Positions 19,215-27,206 of a DNA stretch of 64,000 nucleotides are shown piece by piece. The position numbers were made by a program, and so were the translations under genes. This DNA is from Cutibacterium acnes (GTDB lineage: Bacteria; Actinomycetota; Actinomycetes; Propionibacteriales; Propionibacteriaceae): positions 1,984,001 to 2,048,000 of the forward strand of contig NZ_CP023676.1 in assembly GCF_003030305.1 (NCBI RefSeq), in the 5' to 3' direction. Within the stretch, counting starts at the first letter, position 1. Every line of letters starts with the position of its first letter. The notes below the pieces were generated by a model. The model saw only the letters and a list, made by a program, of their open reading frames with translations, did not search any database and was not told the origin of the DNA.

Positions 19215-20345
19215 TCAGATCGTGCAGCCGATCAAGCGCGGCTCGGGCACCAAGGTGATCCCATAAACGTCGCGGACTCCGTCAATAACAGTGCGTGCGA
19301 GGGTGGTGAAGTCGCCTGAACTGGCACCGCCACGATTCGTCAAAGCCAGGACATGTTTGGTCGACAAACTCGCTGGCGCGTCCTCAGCCACTTTGAACCC
19401 CTTACCATAACCGGCGTGGTCAATAAGCCAGGCCGCACTCGTCTTGACCCGACCGTCGGACTGGGCGAAGGCCGGGGCCCCTTCCGGAACCTGGTCCGGA
19501 GACACCAGGGGGTTGGTGAAAAAGGACCCGGCACTCCAGGTGTCATGGTCATTGGGGTTGAGGACCATCCCTTTGCCGGCACGGACCGCTAACACCGTCT
19601 CACGCACCTGGGAGGTATCGACCCTCTCCCCCGGCTCTACCCCCAAACGTCGCGCTAATTCGGCGTAGCGGACTGGCAGAGAGCGGGTACCGAGGTTGAA
19701 TTGCATGGTGACGTCGAGGACGACGTAGCGATCGGGCTCAGCCTTGAAACGGCTAGAGCGATACCCGAAATCACATTGGTCAGCGGTAAAAGTGCGCTGA
19801 GTATCGTCGACGCGGTCCCACGTACGCACCCGCGCGATAAACTCCCCCACTTCGACGCCGTACGCACCGACGTTCTGGATGGGCGTCGACCCGACGAGAC
19901 CGGGGATGCCAGAGAGAAACTCCGGGCCGATCCATTCCTGCTCAATGGCATGGACAACGAAATCGTCCCAAACCTGGCCTGCGGCGACCGTCACCAAGGC
20001 ACCCCCACACGATGACACCTCCGCGGACAGTCCCGAGGTAGCGACGCGGACGACGGTGCCGTCGAACCCATTGTCACCGACGAGGACATTCGAGCCACCG
20101 CCGAGCACCAGGCACGGCTCGCCGCGCCGATCACAGTCACGAACAGTTGCCAAGAGTTCGTCGTGGGTCGTCGCGATGACAAGGTGACGCGCCGGGCCAC
20201 CCACCTTCAAGGTCGTCAGGGGGGCCAGCGGCACGTCCTCGCCACCGGACAGACAAGTCGTCGTTCCAATGACCTCGTGATGAATCGTGCTGCAGGCCTC
20301 AGTGGGGTCGTCGTCCTCGTAGGGGCCAATGACCGTGGTGCTCAT
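19215..20345 (-). CDS. murB: UDP-N-acetylenolpyruvoylglucosamine reductase
   Basis: FAD enzyme that reduces the enolpyruvyl group with NADPH to make UDP-N-acetylmuramate for peptidoglycan. It is 376 residues from the ATG at 20345, which has GGGGGAGC upstream and overlaps the previous gene's stop as ATGA. FAD-binding parts TTLKVGGPARHLV and LGGGSNVLVGDNG, plus GIPGLVGSTPIQNVGAYG, are type-I MurB motifs. The catalytic serine region AGSFFTNPLV is present. An N-terminal extension of about 40 residues precedes the FAD domain. Confidence 0.95.
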   Translation of the reverse strand: MSTTVIGPYEDDDPTEACSTIHHEVIGTTTCLSGGEDVPLAPLTTLKVGGPARHLVIATTHDELLATVRDCDRRGEPCLVLGGGSNVLVGDNGFDGTVVRVATSGLSAEVSSCGGALVTVAAGQVWDDFVVHAIEQEWIGPEFLSGIPGLVGSTPIQNVGAYGVEVGEFIARVRTWDRVDDTQRTFTADQCDFGYRSSRFKAEPDRYVVLDVTMQFNLGTRSLPVRYAELARRLGVEPGERVDTSQVRETVLAVRAGKGMVLNPNDHDTWSAGSFFTNPLVSPDQVPEGAPAFAQSDGRVKTSAAWLIDHAGYGKGFKVAEDAPASLSTKHVLALTNRGGASSGDFTTLARTVIDGVRDVYGITLVPEPRLIGCTI

Positions 20346-20758
20346 TGCTCCCCCTGCCTTACGACCACCTCGACCCGGCCCAGGACCGATTGGCCATCGC
20401 ACTTGACGTCGACAGCCAGAGTCGCCGCCTCCTCGCTGACCTTGCGCACCGTGGCGGCGACCTCGATAGCGGTGCCCCCCTCGGTATCCGGAACCTGGAC
20501 CGGTCGGGTGAAGCGCGCTCGCTGCGAAACCACCCGCTCAGGGCCGCCGACCCAATCGATGACAGTGCCAAGAGCCGCACCCATAGTCCACATACCGTGG
20601 GCGATAACTCCGTCCATGCCGGCCTCGCGGGCAGCTCGATCACTGTAGTGGATGGGGTTAAAGTCGCCGGATGCGCCTGCGTAACGGACCAGAGTAGTCC
20701 GAGTAACGTTGATGGCTCGCGGGCCGAAAGTCTGCCCCTCCGACAGCTGTACGCTCAT
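20342..20758 (-). CDS. MaoC/HadB-like acyl dehydratase subunit
   Basis: Hot-dog fold R-specific enoyl hydratase/dehydratase of 138 residues, starting MSVQLSEGQTFG at 20758 and overlapping the upstream gene by ATGA. The hydratase-2 motif is clear: YAGASGDFNPIHYSD with catalytic Asp and His, then GVIAHGMWTMG. It is equivalent by position and sequence to mycobacterial HadB, which acts in mycolate synthesis. Propionibacteria make no mycolic acids, so the substrate here is unknown. It probably forms a heterodimer with the upstream HadA-like protein. Confidence 0.85.
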   Translation of the reverse strand: MSVQLSEGQTFGPRAINVTRTTLVRYAGASGDFNPIHYSDRAAREAGMDGVIAHGMWTMGAALGTVIDWVGGPERVVSQRARFTRPVQVPDTEGGTAIEVAATVRKVSEEAATLAVDVKCDGQSVLGRVEVVVRQGEQ

Positions 20759-21183
20759 GCGTTCCCCTCTGGACGGGTATGCCACAACGTTGAAGTGGCA
20801 TTGCCCAAGTGCTCGCCGTCGACGTGATCCAACGAGACGTTAATGCCGATGATGTCGGTATTGCCTCGGGTACGCACAGAAGTGATAGTGAGGGCGGCTG
20901 TCACCTCGTCGCCTTCATGAAGCGGACGGATCCAGTGAAAGGACTGGTCAGTGTGGATCATGTGCTCCAGGCGCAGGTCAAGCTGCTCGTCGTCGAACAA
21001 CGCCTCCCACGCCCGAGACGCCAACACCATCGCGAAGGTGGGCGGAGCAATGGGGTCGTCGCCTCGATAGGCCGGAGCGTTATCCCCCAAAGCAGTGGCA
21101 AGCTCCCGGATTTTCTCTGCGGTAACAAGGTACGGGTCTGTCGTCGGGTAGGTGCGCCCAACGTCATGAGAACTGATCGACAT
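20755..21183 (-). CDS. HadA-like acyl dehydratase partner subunit
   Basis: MaoC-N type hot-dog protein of 142 residues (YLVTAEKIRELATALGDNAPAYR). It lacks the catalytic D-x4-H hydratase motif seen in its neighbour, as expected for the HadA-type substrate-binding subunit. The order rpmG-hadA-hadB matches the mycobacterial rpmG2-hadA-hadB block near secE-nusG. Start ATG at 21183; no strong ribosome-binding site is seen. Confidence 0.83.
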   Translation of the reverse strand: MSISSHDVGRTYPTTDPYLVTAEKIRELATALGDNAPAYRGDDPIAPPTFAMVLASRAWEALFDDEQLDLRLEHMIHTDQSFHWIRPLHEGDEVTAALTITSVRTRGNTDIIGINVSLDHVDGEHLGNATSTLWHTRPEGNA

Positions 21184-21233
21184 GTCGTCAGGCTATCCCA
21201 GACCCCGCCGCCACAGAATACCTCGGAGCATTT

Positions 21234-21252
21234 AATTGCTCACACAGCAATT
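21234..21252. repeat. Small inverted repeat upstream of hadA
   Basis: AATTGCT and AGCAATT separated by CACAC, with a further direct copy of the AATTGCTCA unit beginning at 21249. It lies 50 nt before the hadA start, so it may be an operator or part of the hadA promoter. It could also be chance in an AT-rich gap. Confidence 0.35.
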
Positions 21253-21268
21253 GCTCATAACACACAGC

Positions 21269-21299
21269 ACGAGGGGCCGCCTCTAAAGCAGCCCCTCGT
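21269..21299 (-). terminator. Terminator of rpmG
   Basis: A 9-bp perfect stem, ACGAGGGGC with GCCCCTCGT, and a 13-nt loop, 29 nt after the rpmG stop. Confidence 0.6.
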
Positions 21300-21327
21300 T
21301 TAAGGTTCTTGGGTTCAGGTCCCGGTC

Positions 21328-21498
21328 TCAGCGGGTCTCGCGGTGCGCGGTGTGCTTGCGGCAGCGCGGGCAGAACTTCGCCATCTCCATGCGATCAGGA
21401 TTGTTTCGGCGGTTCTTCTTGGTGATGTAGTTGCGCTCCTTGCACTCGGTGCAGGCGAGCGTGATCTTCGGGCGAACGTCGCCGGACTTCTTGGCCAT
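21328..21498 (-). CDS. rpmG: 50S ribosomal protein L33
   Basis: Large-subunit protein of 56 residues, beginning [20 protein letters not shown] and ending KHTAHRETR. It retains the zinc-ribbon cysteine pairs (CTEC and CPRC), making it the zinc-containing (C+) form. Downstream of tRNA-Met and tRNA-Thr, as in other Actinobacteria. Confidence 0.96.
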
Positions 21499-21553
21499 CT
21501 TTCCTACTTTCGAGCCGTATGGAGTGTGCGCTCCCGAGTTTCCCCGGTTAAAT

Positions 21554-21628
21554 TGGTAGCGGGAGCGGGAATCGAACCCGCGACACAGCGATTATGAGCC
21601 GCTTGCTCTACCCCTGAGCTACCCCGCC
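21554..21628 (-). tRNA. tRNA-Met (CAU), 3' CCA encoded
   Basis: Cloverleaf with acceptor GGCGGGG/TCCCGCT (a G-U pair at 1-72 and at 7-66), D arm GCTC..GAGC, anticodon loop CTCATAA giving CAU, and T loop TTCGATT. The A73 is followed by CCA in the DNA. Without CCA the gene is 21557-21628. Elongator Met is most likely; tRNA-Ile2, also CAU before lysidine modification, cannot be excluded by eye. Confidence 0.88.
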
Positions 21629-21693
21629 AATGTGATCCTCGGCACCGCATCTTGGCCCGGCCCACCGGGCGAGTGGGGCCGATTCACACTCAG

Positions 21694-21766
21694 AGCCCCC
21701 AAGCAGAATCGAACTGCTGACCTTCTCCTTACCATGGAGACGCTCTGCCTACTGAGCTATAGGGGC
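21694..21766 (-). tRNA. tRNA-Thr (GGU)
   Basis: A 73-nt cloverleaf: acceptor GCCCCTA/TGGGGGC, anticodon stem TCTCC/GGAGA, loop ATGGTAA giving anticodon GGU, and T arm AGCAG TTCGATT CTGCT. CCA is not encoded. Confidence 0.95.
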
Positions 21767-21968
21767 AACGGATGAGAAAACTACACGAGCTTTCGACCGT
21801 TGGCAAATCAGAACCCGAGTCTCCTCAACCCCCGGGATTAAACCCCGAAACCGGCTTTCAGTCGAACCGAGCCGTCCCGCCTCATCACATCTCCAACCGA
21901 CCAATGTCAGCCCGAGACCCGGTTATGGCGAAACCAACCCCCCGAATCCATCCGACCCGGGGGTTGCG

Positions 21969-22050
21969 TGGCAGGTGTTGGATTCGAACCAACGTAGGCG
22001 AAACCGACGGTTTTACAGACCGCTCCCTTTGGCCACTCGGGCAACCTGCC
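21969..22050 (-). tRNA. tRNA-Tyr (GUA)
   Basis: An 82-nt class II tRNA with long variable arm: acceptor GGCAGGT/ACCTGCC, anticodon loop CTGTAAA giving GUA, and T loop TTCGAAT. CCA is not encoded. The spacer 21767-21968 has no gene. Confidence 0.93.
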
Positions 22051-22220
22051 GTGCTGGCGTTAACCAGCGATCGATAATATTAGCAGGCAGGCCGCAGTCA
22101 TGACCAATTGGTATGTGAATCAGGCCGCACTCGTACCACCCACCACCAGAGACGTCACCGGTTGCACGAGATCGCCCAGGACAACCGCCTCCGTACTCCG
22201 CGTGTGACACACTCCTGCAT

Positions 22221-23114
22221 ATGCGCATCGCCAGCTTCAACATCAACGGTATCCGAGCTGCCCTGAAGCGGGGATTCTCCGAGAGGATGGAGGCTCGTGA
22301 CTGCGACGTAATCGGACTGCAAGAAGTGCGTTGCCGTCCTGCCGACCTACCCGAAGGAGCCTTCGGCGACCGTCACGTCTCCTGGGCACCCGGCTCGCTG
22401 GCCGGACGCAACGGCGTCGCTCTCCTCACCCGTACCGCCCCGGCCGAGGTCCGGTCCTGGGGAACCCACCTCGTCATGGCACCCGGCCAGGCTCCTACAC
22501 CCGCACAGGCACTCACAGGCAACACCGACGGCCTCCCCACCGAATTGCTGCCCTTCGCCGACGAGGGACGTTACATCGAGGTCGACCTGGCCGATACTCC
22601 CCTCACCGTCGCTTGCCTCTACCTGCCCAAAGGCGCCACCCCGGATCCAGCCAACGAGAAAACCATCGCCAAGCAGGACCGCAAAATGGCCTTCCTGACA
22701 GGGTTCCGCGACCACCTAGTCCGACGCCGCCAAGAATGCACCACCCAAGGCCGTCACTTCCTCGTTATGGGTGACTTCAACATCGCCCACGAAAACGCCG
22801 ACCTCAAGAACTGGAAAGCCAACCAGCGCAATGAGGGATTCCTACCCGAAGAGAGGCAGTGGTTTGACACCATCCTGTCCCCCGACACCCTCATTGACGT
22901 TGTGCGCGCCCAGCACCCCGACACCAACGGGCCCTACTCGTGGTGGAGCTGGCGCGGCAAGGCCTTCGTTAATGACGCGGGCTGGCGTATCGACTACCAC
23001 CTGGCGTCACCAGAGTTGGCGAGCAAAGCCATCACGGCCGAGATTGATCGTGACCCCTCCTACTCCGAGCGCACCTCCGACCACGCAGCAGTAGTCGTCG
23101 ACTATGACCTGTAA
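22221..23114 (+). CDS. xth: Exodeoxyribonuclease III (AP endonuclease)
   Basis: Base-excision repair nuclease that cleaves 5' to abasic sites and degrades 3' ends. It is 297 residues of the Xth/ExoIII family. MRIASFNINGIRAA carries the first metal-site Asn, LQEVRC the catalytic Glu, MGDFNIAHENAD the Asp/Asn pair, WWSWRGKAFVNDAGWRIDY the substrate loop, and SDHAAVVVDYDL the C-terminal catalytic Asp-His. It is convergent with the next gene; stops are 1 nt apart. First plus-strand gene of the window. Confidence 0.95.
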   Translation: MRIASFNINGIRAALKRGFSERMEARDCDVIGLQEVRCRPADLPEGAFGDRHVSWAPGSLAGRNGVALLTRTAPAEVRSWGTHLVMAPGQAPTPAQALTGNTDGLPTELLPFADEGRYIEVDLADTPLTVACLYLPKGATPDPANEKTIAKQDRKMAFLTGFRDHLVRRRQECTTQGRHFLVMGDFNIAHENADLKNWKANQRNEGFLPEERQWFDTILSPDTLIDVVRAQHPDTNGPYSWWSWRGKAFVNDAGWRIDYHLASPELASKAITAEIDRDPSYSERTSDHAAVVVDYDL

Positions 23115-23115
23115 G

Positions 23116-24051
23116 TCAGGACGGGTCGAACATCCCCTCAACCTGACGAGCGGGCACGTCAGCCACGCTCTCGTGGGACCAATGCGGGTTGCGGTCCTTG
23201 TCGACCAGCTGGGCGCGCACCCCCTCACAAAAGTCCGAATTGCGCATAAAGGACCGCCCCAGAGCACGATCAGTCTCCAACACCTCGCCAAGACCTGACG
23301 CGGATTCAGCCCTCACGACAGCGGCCAATGCGACAGCTACCGACAACGGACAGCGCGTCGCGATGTGCTCAGCCGTCTTACGCGCGGCCGGCTCGGGACG
23401 ATCAGCCAATCGACGACACACCTCGACGGGATCATCAGTGTCATAACACTCCTGAATCCACACCGCATCGCGCGCCAACTGACAAGCGACCGGATCGACG
23501 TCAACGGGCTCGCCGTCGGCGTCGACGACCTCATCTACCAAACCGGCCCACAGCGCCGAAGCCGCATCGATGAAGGCCCCGGTCATGGCTATATGGCGGC
23601 CGACAAGGCGCGGGGCCCGAGAGAGCTCGAAACACGCACCCACGTCAGGCCATAGACCAATACCCGTTTCCGGCATCGCAAGGACGAGGTCGTCGCGAGC
23701 CTCGACCCGCTTAAGGCGCAGTGCCAACCCAAGCCCGCCGCCCATGGAAATGCCATGCAGATGCGCGGTCCCCGAATGCACCTCAGCAATGGCAGCGTCA
23801 ACGTCGTACTCACCATCCAACCAGTCACCAGCGGCCTCGGGATCCTTTAATACCAACGATCTGAGCTCGCGAATGTCAGCTCCCGAACAGTAGCCGCGCT
23901 CTCCCGCACCGGATAGATCGATGCTGCGCGGCGATCCCTTGACGGCCTCCCCAATAGCCCCCAGCATCTCACCAGATAACGAGTTGATCGCTCGGGGACG
24001 GTCCAAGATGATCGTGACATCGTCGGTACCGCTGATCTTCACCTCATCCAT
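23116..24051 (-). CDS. Enoyl-CoA hydratase/3-hydroxyisobutyryl-CoA hydrolase family protein
   Basis: Crotonase-fold protein of 311 residues. The oxyanion-hole segment YCSGADIREL and the GISMGGGLGLALR turn are present, as is AMPETGIGLWPDVGA, which resembles the hydrolase (HIBCH) branch where Glu and Asp are catalytic. It could act in valine breakdown or as another CoA hydrolase. Start MDEVKISGTDD at 24051 with GGGG upstream. No other branched-chain degradation gene is adjacent, so substrate is uncertain. Confidence 0.75.
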   Translation of the reverse strand: MDEVKISGTDDVTIILDRPRAINSLSGEMLGAIGEAVKGSPRSIDLSGAGERGYCSGADIRELRSLVLKDPEAAGDWLDGEYDVDAAIAEVHSGTAHLHGISMGGGLGLALRLKRVEARDDLVLAMPETGIGLWPDVGACFELSRAPRLVGRHIAMTGAFIDAASALWAGLVDEVVDADGEPVDVDPVACQLARDAVWIQECYDTDDPVEVCRRLADRPEPAARKTAEHIATRCPLSVAVALAAVVRAESASGLGEVLETDRALGRSFMRNSDFCEGVRAQLVDKDRNPHWSHESVADVPARQVEGMFDPS

Positions 24052-24147
24052 ATCCCCAGCCTGCCACGTCAAGAACTCGCGTCGTCACTTTCCGCTCCCA
24101 ACAACCACGGCTACCGCCATCGAACTATCCGCTGCATACCGGGCGCT

Positions 24148-25728
24148 CTAACAGTCAATGGACCTTGTGGGGTGCGGAACGTGAACGTCTTTGTGCGTCC
24201 ACCCTTGTCCCAGGCTGTGTTCGTGCCACACCAGGCGGGCCGCCAGCACCAGGACCAGCGCAACACCAAGAGCTGCGGCACTATTGCGCCAGGACAGGTT
24301 GACCGCATCGAAGGACAACATGATGACGGTGGTCCACACCGCAGGGCGAACGAAGCGGGCAGCTTCGTCGATCAGGGGCAGTAGCAGCGCCCCCCACAGC
24401 ACATACCAGGAATGCAGTGCTGGGGCACATAATGCCACGGCAAGAAATCCCAGCGCCAGGAAAGACAGCGGCTTGCGCGGTAGCAACCGGACGGCCATGA
24501 CCACCAACAGAAACACACCGACGAGCATGCCAATGGCCTGAGAAATCGGAATGACAGCTGCCGCTGCTTGATGTGCGCCAAAGGAACCAAGCACCATTCG
24601 CACACCCATGCCGACCAGAGTGAAGGGCGACACCGTCAACACCATACCGGGAACGTTGACGGCGTGGTACCAGCCAAACCCTAAACCCGATGCCCACGAA
24701 ATACCCGAAAAAACAGCCACCGAGATAGTGAGGGACCCTACCGTTCGCCCCAAAGCCGGGAAAAGGTGGCGCGGATGCCACGACGCCATAGGATGACGGA
24801 TCAGCGGCAGAGCAACTGCGACCATAAATGCCGGCTGTTTGACGGCCGCCGCGCCCCCGACAAGTACCGCGCCAATCGCCCATGACCAGCTCGTCATGCA
24901 AGCAATCCACAACCCGATAACAACCAGCCCCATCATGAGGGCGTCATTATGTGCTCCCCCGATGAAGTCCACCACGAGGATGGGGTTGAGGGTGGAGAAC
25001 CAGGCTGCAAAGTGCGGGTCTCGTCCGACTCGACGCGCCACCCGGGACAACAACAACCCTATAGCGATAACGCCTAAGAGAGCCGGAACACGCATAAAGA
25101 CCGACGACCAGTAGGGATTGTCCCCAGTGAGGTGGACGATCCCATGTTGGACGACGAGGGCTAAAGGACCGTAGGGGGTCTTGGTATAACGCCATTCCTG
25201 GGCAACTTGGTCGGCGAAGGCCCCAGGTAGCAACCCGGGATACCCCTCATAGGGGCTGATGCCGTTTTCCAGCAGCCAGCCCTGGGCAGCATAGGAGTAG
25301 GCGTCGTGGCTGAAGATGGGTGGAGCGAGTAGGAAAGGCAGACCCCACACGCCGAGTACAGCCCACGGGTGTAGTCCAGCACGAATACCTGGAAGGTGTT
25401 TAAAGCATCGACGCGCATGCTTCGGCAGCGGTTCCGCAGTAAGGTCACGCGGCTCGCGACCAGGCCGCAGGCGCAGCCAGGAATCGACCAGCAAACCAAC
25501 GCCGACGAGGACAAGCAAGGTCCCGACGATACGCCACGTTGATCCGCGTAAACCAGCCTCGTTTAGTCGAGACCACCATGGCGAGTTCAGTGGCAGATAG
25601 GCCGGGGTCAGTGATCCGGCCGTGATGAGAATCGTCCCGACCAGCCCTTCCAGGACCGACCAGGACCTCCAGGCGCGCACATAGGCAAGCCATCTGATCC
25701 GTCGCCGCCGCCCAACCGGCTGCTTCAC
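24148..25728 (-). CDS. Polyprenol-phosphate-mannose-dependent alpha-1,6-mannosyltransferase, MptB-like
   Basis: Polytopic GT-C glycosyltransferase of 526 residues with about a dozen membrane segments. The first external loop contains PPIFSHDAYSYAAQGWLLE, where the Asp of the HDAYSY region is the GT-C metal/catalytic acid, followed by GISPYEGYPG. This matches MptA/MptB enzymes that extend a mannan core in corynebacteria and mycobacteria. Here it likely builds a lipomannan-like cell-envelope glycolipid. It overlaps the ferredoxin-like gene upstream (25725-25728), an unexpected operon partner. Confidence 0.78.
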   Translation of the reverse strand: MKQPVGRRRRIRWLAYVRAWRSWSVLEGLVGTILITAGSLTPAYLPLNSPWWSRLNEAGLRGSTWRIVGTLLVLVGVGLLVDSWLRLRPGREPRDLTAEPLPKHARRCFKHLPGIRAGLHPWAVLGVWGLPFLLAPPIFSHDAYSYAAQGWLLENGISPYEGYPGLLPGAFADQVAQEWRYTKTPYGPLALVVQHGIVHLTGDNPYWSSVFMRVPALLGVIAIGLLLSRVARRVGRDPHFAAWFSTLNPILVVDFIGGAHNDALMMGLVVIGLWIACMTSWSWAIGAVLVGGAAAVKQPAFMVAVALPLIRHPMASWHPRHLFPALGRTVGSLTISVAVFSGISWASGLGFGWYHAVNVPGMVLTVSPFTLVGMGVRMVLGSFGAHQAAAAVIPISQAIGMLVGVFLLVVMAVRLLPRKPLSFLALGFLAVALCAPALHSWYVLWGALLLPLIDEAARFVRPAVWTTVIMLSFDAVNLSWRNSAAALGVALVLVLAARLVWHEHSLGQGWTHKDVHVPHPTRSIDC

Positions 25729-26033
25729 CGATCACCGTCCAATCCCCACGCGCTGACCAAATCGGTGCGCGACAACGATTCCGAAACACGCTTGTCACTC
25801 CAGGACAGGGCGTCAAACGGGCAGGACTCGATGCACATGCCGCAATACATGCACAGCCCCCAGTCGATAGCGAACTCGTCGAGAACGGCTACCGTGCGGG
25901 GACGGCGAGCATCGCAGTCCGGAACCGCTTCGTGGTGAGCGTCGATGGTGATGCACCAAGCCGGACACTCGCGGGCACAGATCATGCAGGAGGTGCACGC
26001 GTCGACGTCAAGGTTGATAGCCGAATGTCTCAT
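25725..26033 (-). CDS. NuoI-like 2x[4Fe-4S] ferredoxin subunit
   Basis: Protein of 102 residues with two complete cluster motifs: C13-x2-C16-x2-C19-x3-C23-P and C61-x2-C64-x2-C67-x3-C71-P. It is shorter than the NuoI of the main complex I operon in this window (199 residues) and lacks its amphipathic N-terminus. It is the third gene of an overlapping set with NuoB- and NuoC-like proteins, so it likely serves as the electron wire of that module. Confidence 0.85.
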   Translation of the reverse strand: MRHSAINLDVDACTSCMICARECPAWCITIDAHHEAVPDCDARRPRTVAVLDEFAIDWGLCMYCGMCIESCPFDALSWSDKRVSESLSRTDLVSAWGLDGDR

Positions 26034-26614
26034 GCCTGCCTGCCTGACGCCGTGCTTGCCATTCGACGGGCAGCTGATCGCGGGCGCCGGCCAGACATGG
26101 CCGCGATGACCTCGGCATCCGGAATATCCTCACCGTCTTTGATACGCCGCCACGTCTCAGGGTCAGGAACGCCGACCGGCAGACGTCGACTCGCGGACTT
26201 CGAGCCAGCCTGGTCAGCCGCACCCGGCCACACGGTGTCAGCTCGCTGCGCCAACACAGCTTCCTTGCGCAGGGGCGGTTTCGGTGCATCGTGGACAAGG
26301 AGGGCACGATCATCTGCCCCAGGGCCGACAAACCTCACACCAAAAAAGTCGTGGATCTCCCGCTGATACCAGGATGCCCCGGCCAGCACGCCGACAATCG
26401 AGTCCAAGGTCCCGCCGTCACGAGGCACACGGGTGGAGATAGTCACGTCGTCGCCGTCATGATTCTCGAGGCGACAAACCACGATGATGTCGGGATCCTG
26501 GCCGCGCTCCCCTGTCCCGTCGATGGCCGTCAGATGAGCCAGCCACGGGTGAGTGGACACCGCCTGGGCAACAGCGTCGTGCCAGCCGATTGCAGGGACA
26601 TCGCTGGTCGTCAT
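26030..26614 (-). CDS. NuoC-like (30 kDa) subunit, second copy
   Basis: Protein of 194 residues. The complex I 30-kDa signature is visible as SWYQREIHDFFGVRF, to be compared with [14 protein letters not shown] in the genuine NuoC of this window; downstream PPLRKEAVL replaces HPQRKDYPL. It overlaps its neighbours on both sides by ATGA-type junctions. There is no accompanying NuoD (49 kDa) protein, with which NuoC normally works. Confidence 0.82.
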   Translation of the reverse strand: MTTSDVPAIGWHDAVAQAVSTHPWLAHLTAIDGTGERGQDPDIIVVCRLENHDGDDVTISTRVPRDGGTLDSIVGVLAGASWYQREIHDFFGVRFVGPGADDRALLVHDAPKPPLRKEAVLAQRADTVWPGAADQAGSKSASRRLPVGVPDPETWRRIKDGEDIPDAEVIAAMSGRRPRSAARRMASTASGRQA

Positions 26615-27009
26615 GCGGCCTCCCGGGACGAGGCCAACAACCCGGTGAGCGTTTCAGGTCCGGGGGGACAGCCCGGAATCCAGTGATCGGCGTCGACCCC
26701 CGCATCCGGAAGTCCAGCGACAACACCAGCTGAATCCCAGTACGGTCCGCCTGCACAGGCGCACGCTCCAAAAGCCACCACGTCAACGGGATGGTTGCGC
26801 TTGAGTTCATGGACAGTGTCAGACACCACGGGCGCCAGACCAGTTGTCACCGTCCCGGAAACGAGCACCACTATCGGGGCGCCGTCTGGGATCTCTTCGC
26901 GCACCGGAGCGTTGGCCAACACGGCAGCCCCACTCTCGACCCCACAGCAGGCCAGCGCGAGGTCGACGACGTACACGGATCCGTCGGCGAACCAGTCGAT
27001 GAACTTCAC
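26611..27009 (-). CDS. NuoB/hydrogenase-small-subunit-like protein, second copy
   Basis: Protein of 132 residues carrying all four ligands of the N2-type cluster: C21-C22 in LACCGVES, C83 in GACACAGG, and C114 in IPGCPPGPE. The canonical NuoB of this window reads [16 protein letters not shown] and LPGCPPSPD. It is shorter (132 against 185) and starts the three-gene module. It is divergent from korAB with about 200 nt between the starts, suggesting shared control and a ferredoxin link. Confidence 0.83.
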   Translation of the reverse strand: MKFIDWFADGSVYVVDLALACCGVESGAAVLANAPVREEIPDGAPIVVLVSGTVTTGLAPVVSDTVHELKRNHPVDVVAFGACACAGGPYWDSAGVVAGLPDAGVDADHWIPGCPPGPETLTGLLASSREAA

Positions 27010-27206
27010 CAGGTCATCCTACCGAGGATACTGTTCATCACATTCGCGTGGCAGCGCGCAGCCGGGACCGAAGTTCGATAAGCAAAGGCTCGATGGTAGC
27101 GTTAGTAGCTGGTTCCGAAGCATCCAGACGCGCATCGTCGGTGCGGTCGTCCGCCACCCATATGACACGTCAACAACGGAATCCCGCGACGAGAAAAGAG
27201 GTCAGA

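Noticed and set aside
22051..22220. Additional tRNA next to tRNA-Tyr
   Set aside because: No cloverleaf could be drawn in this spacer.
27048..27206. Upstream ATG extension of korA
   Set aside because: The extra 53 residues are Arg/Ser-rich and unlike KorA; the GTG at 27207 has a good ribosome site and the expected N-terminus.
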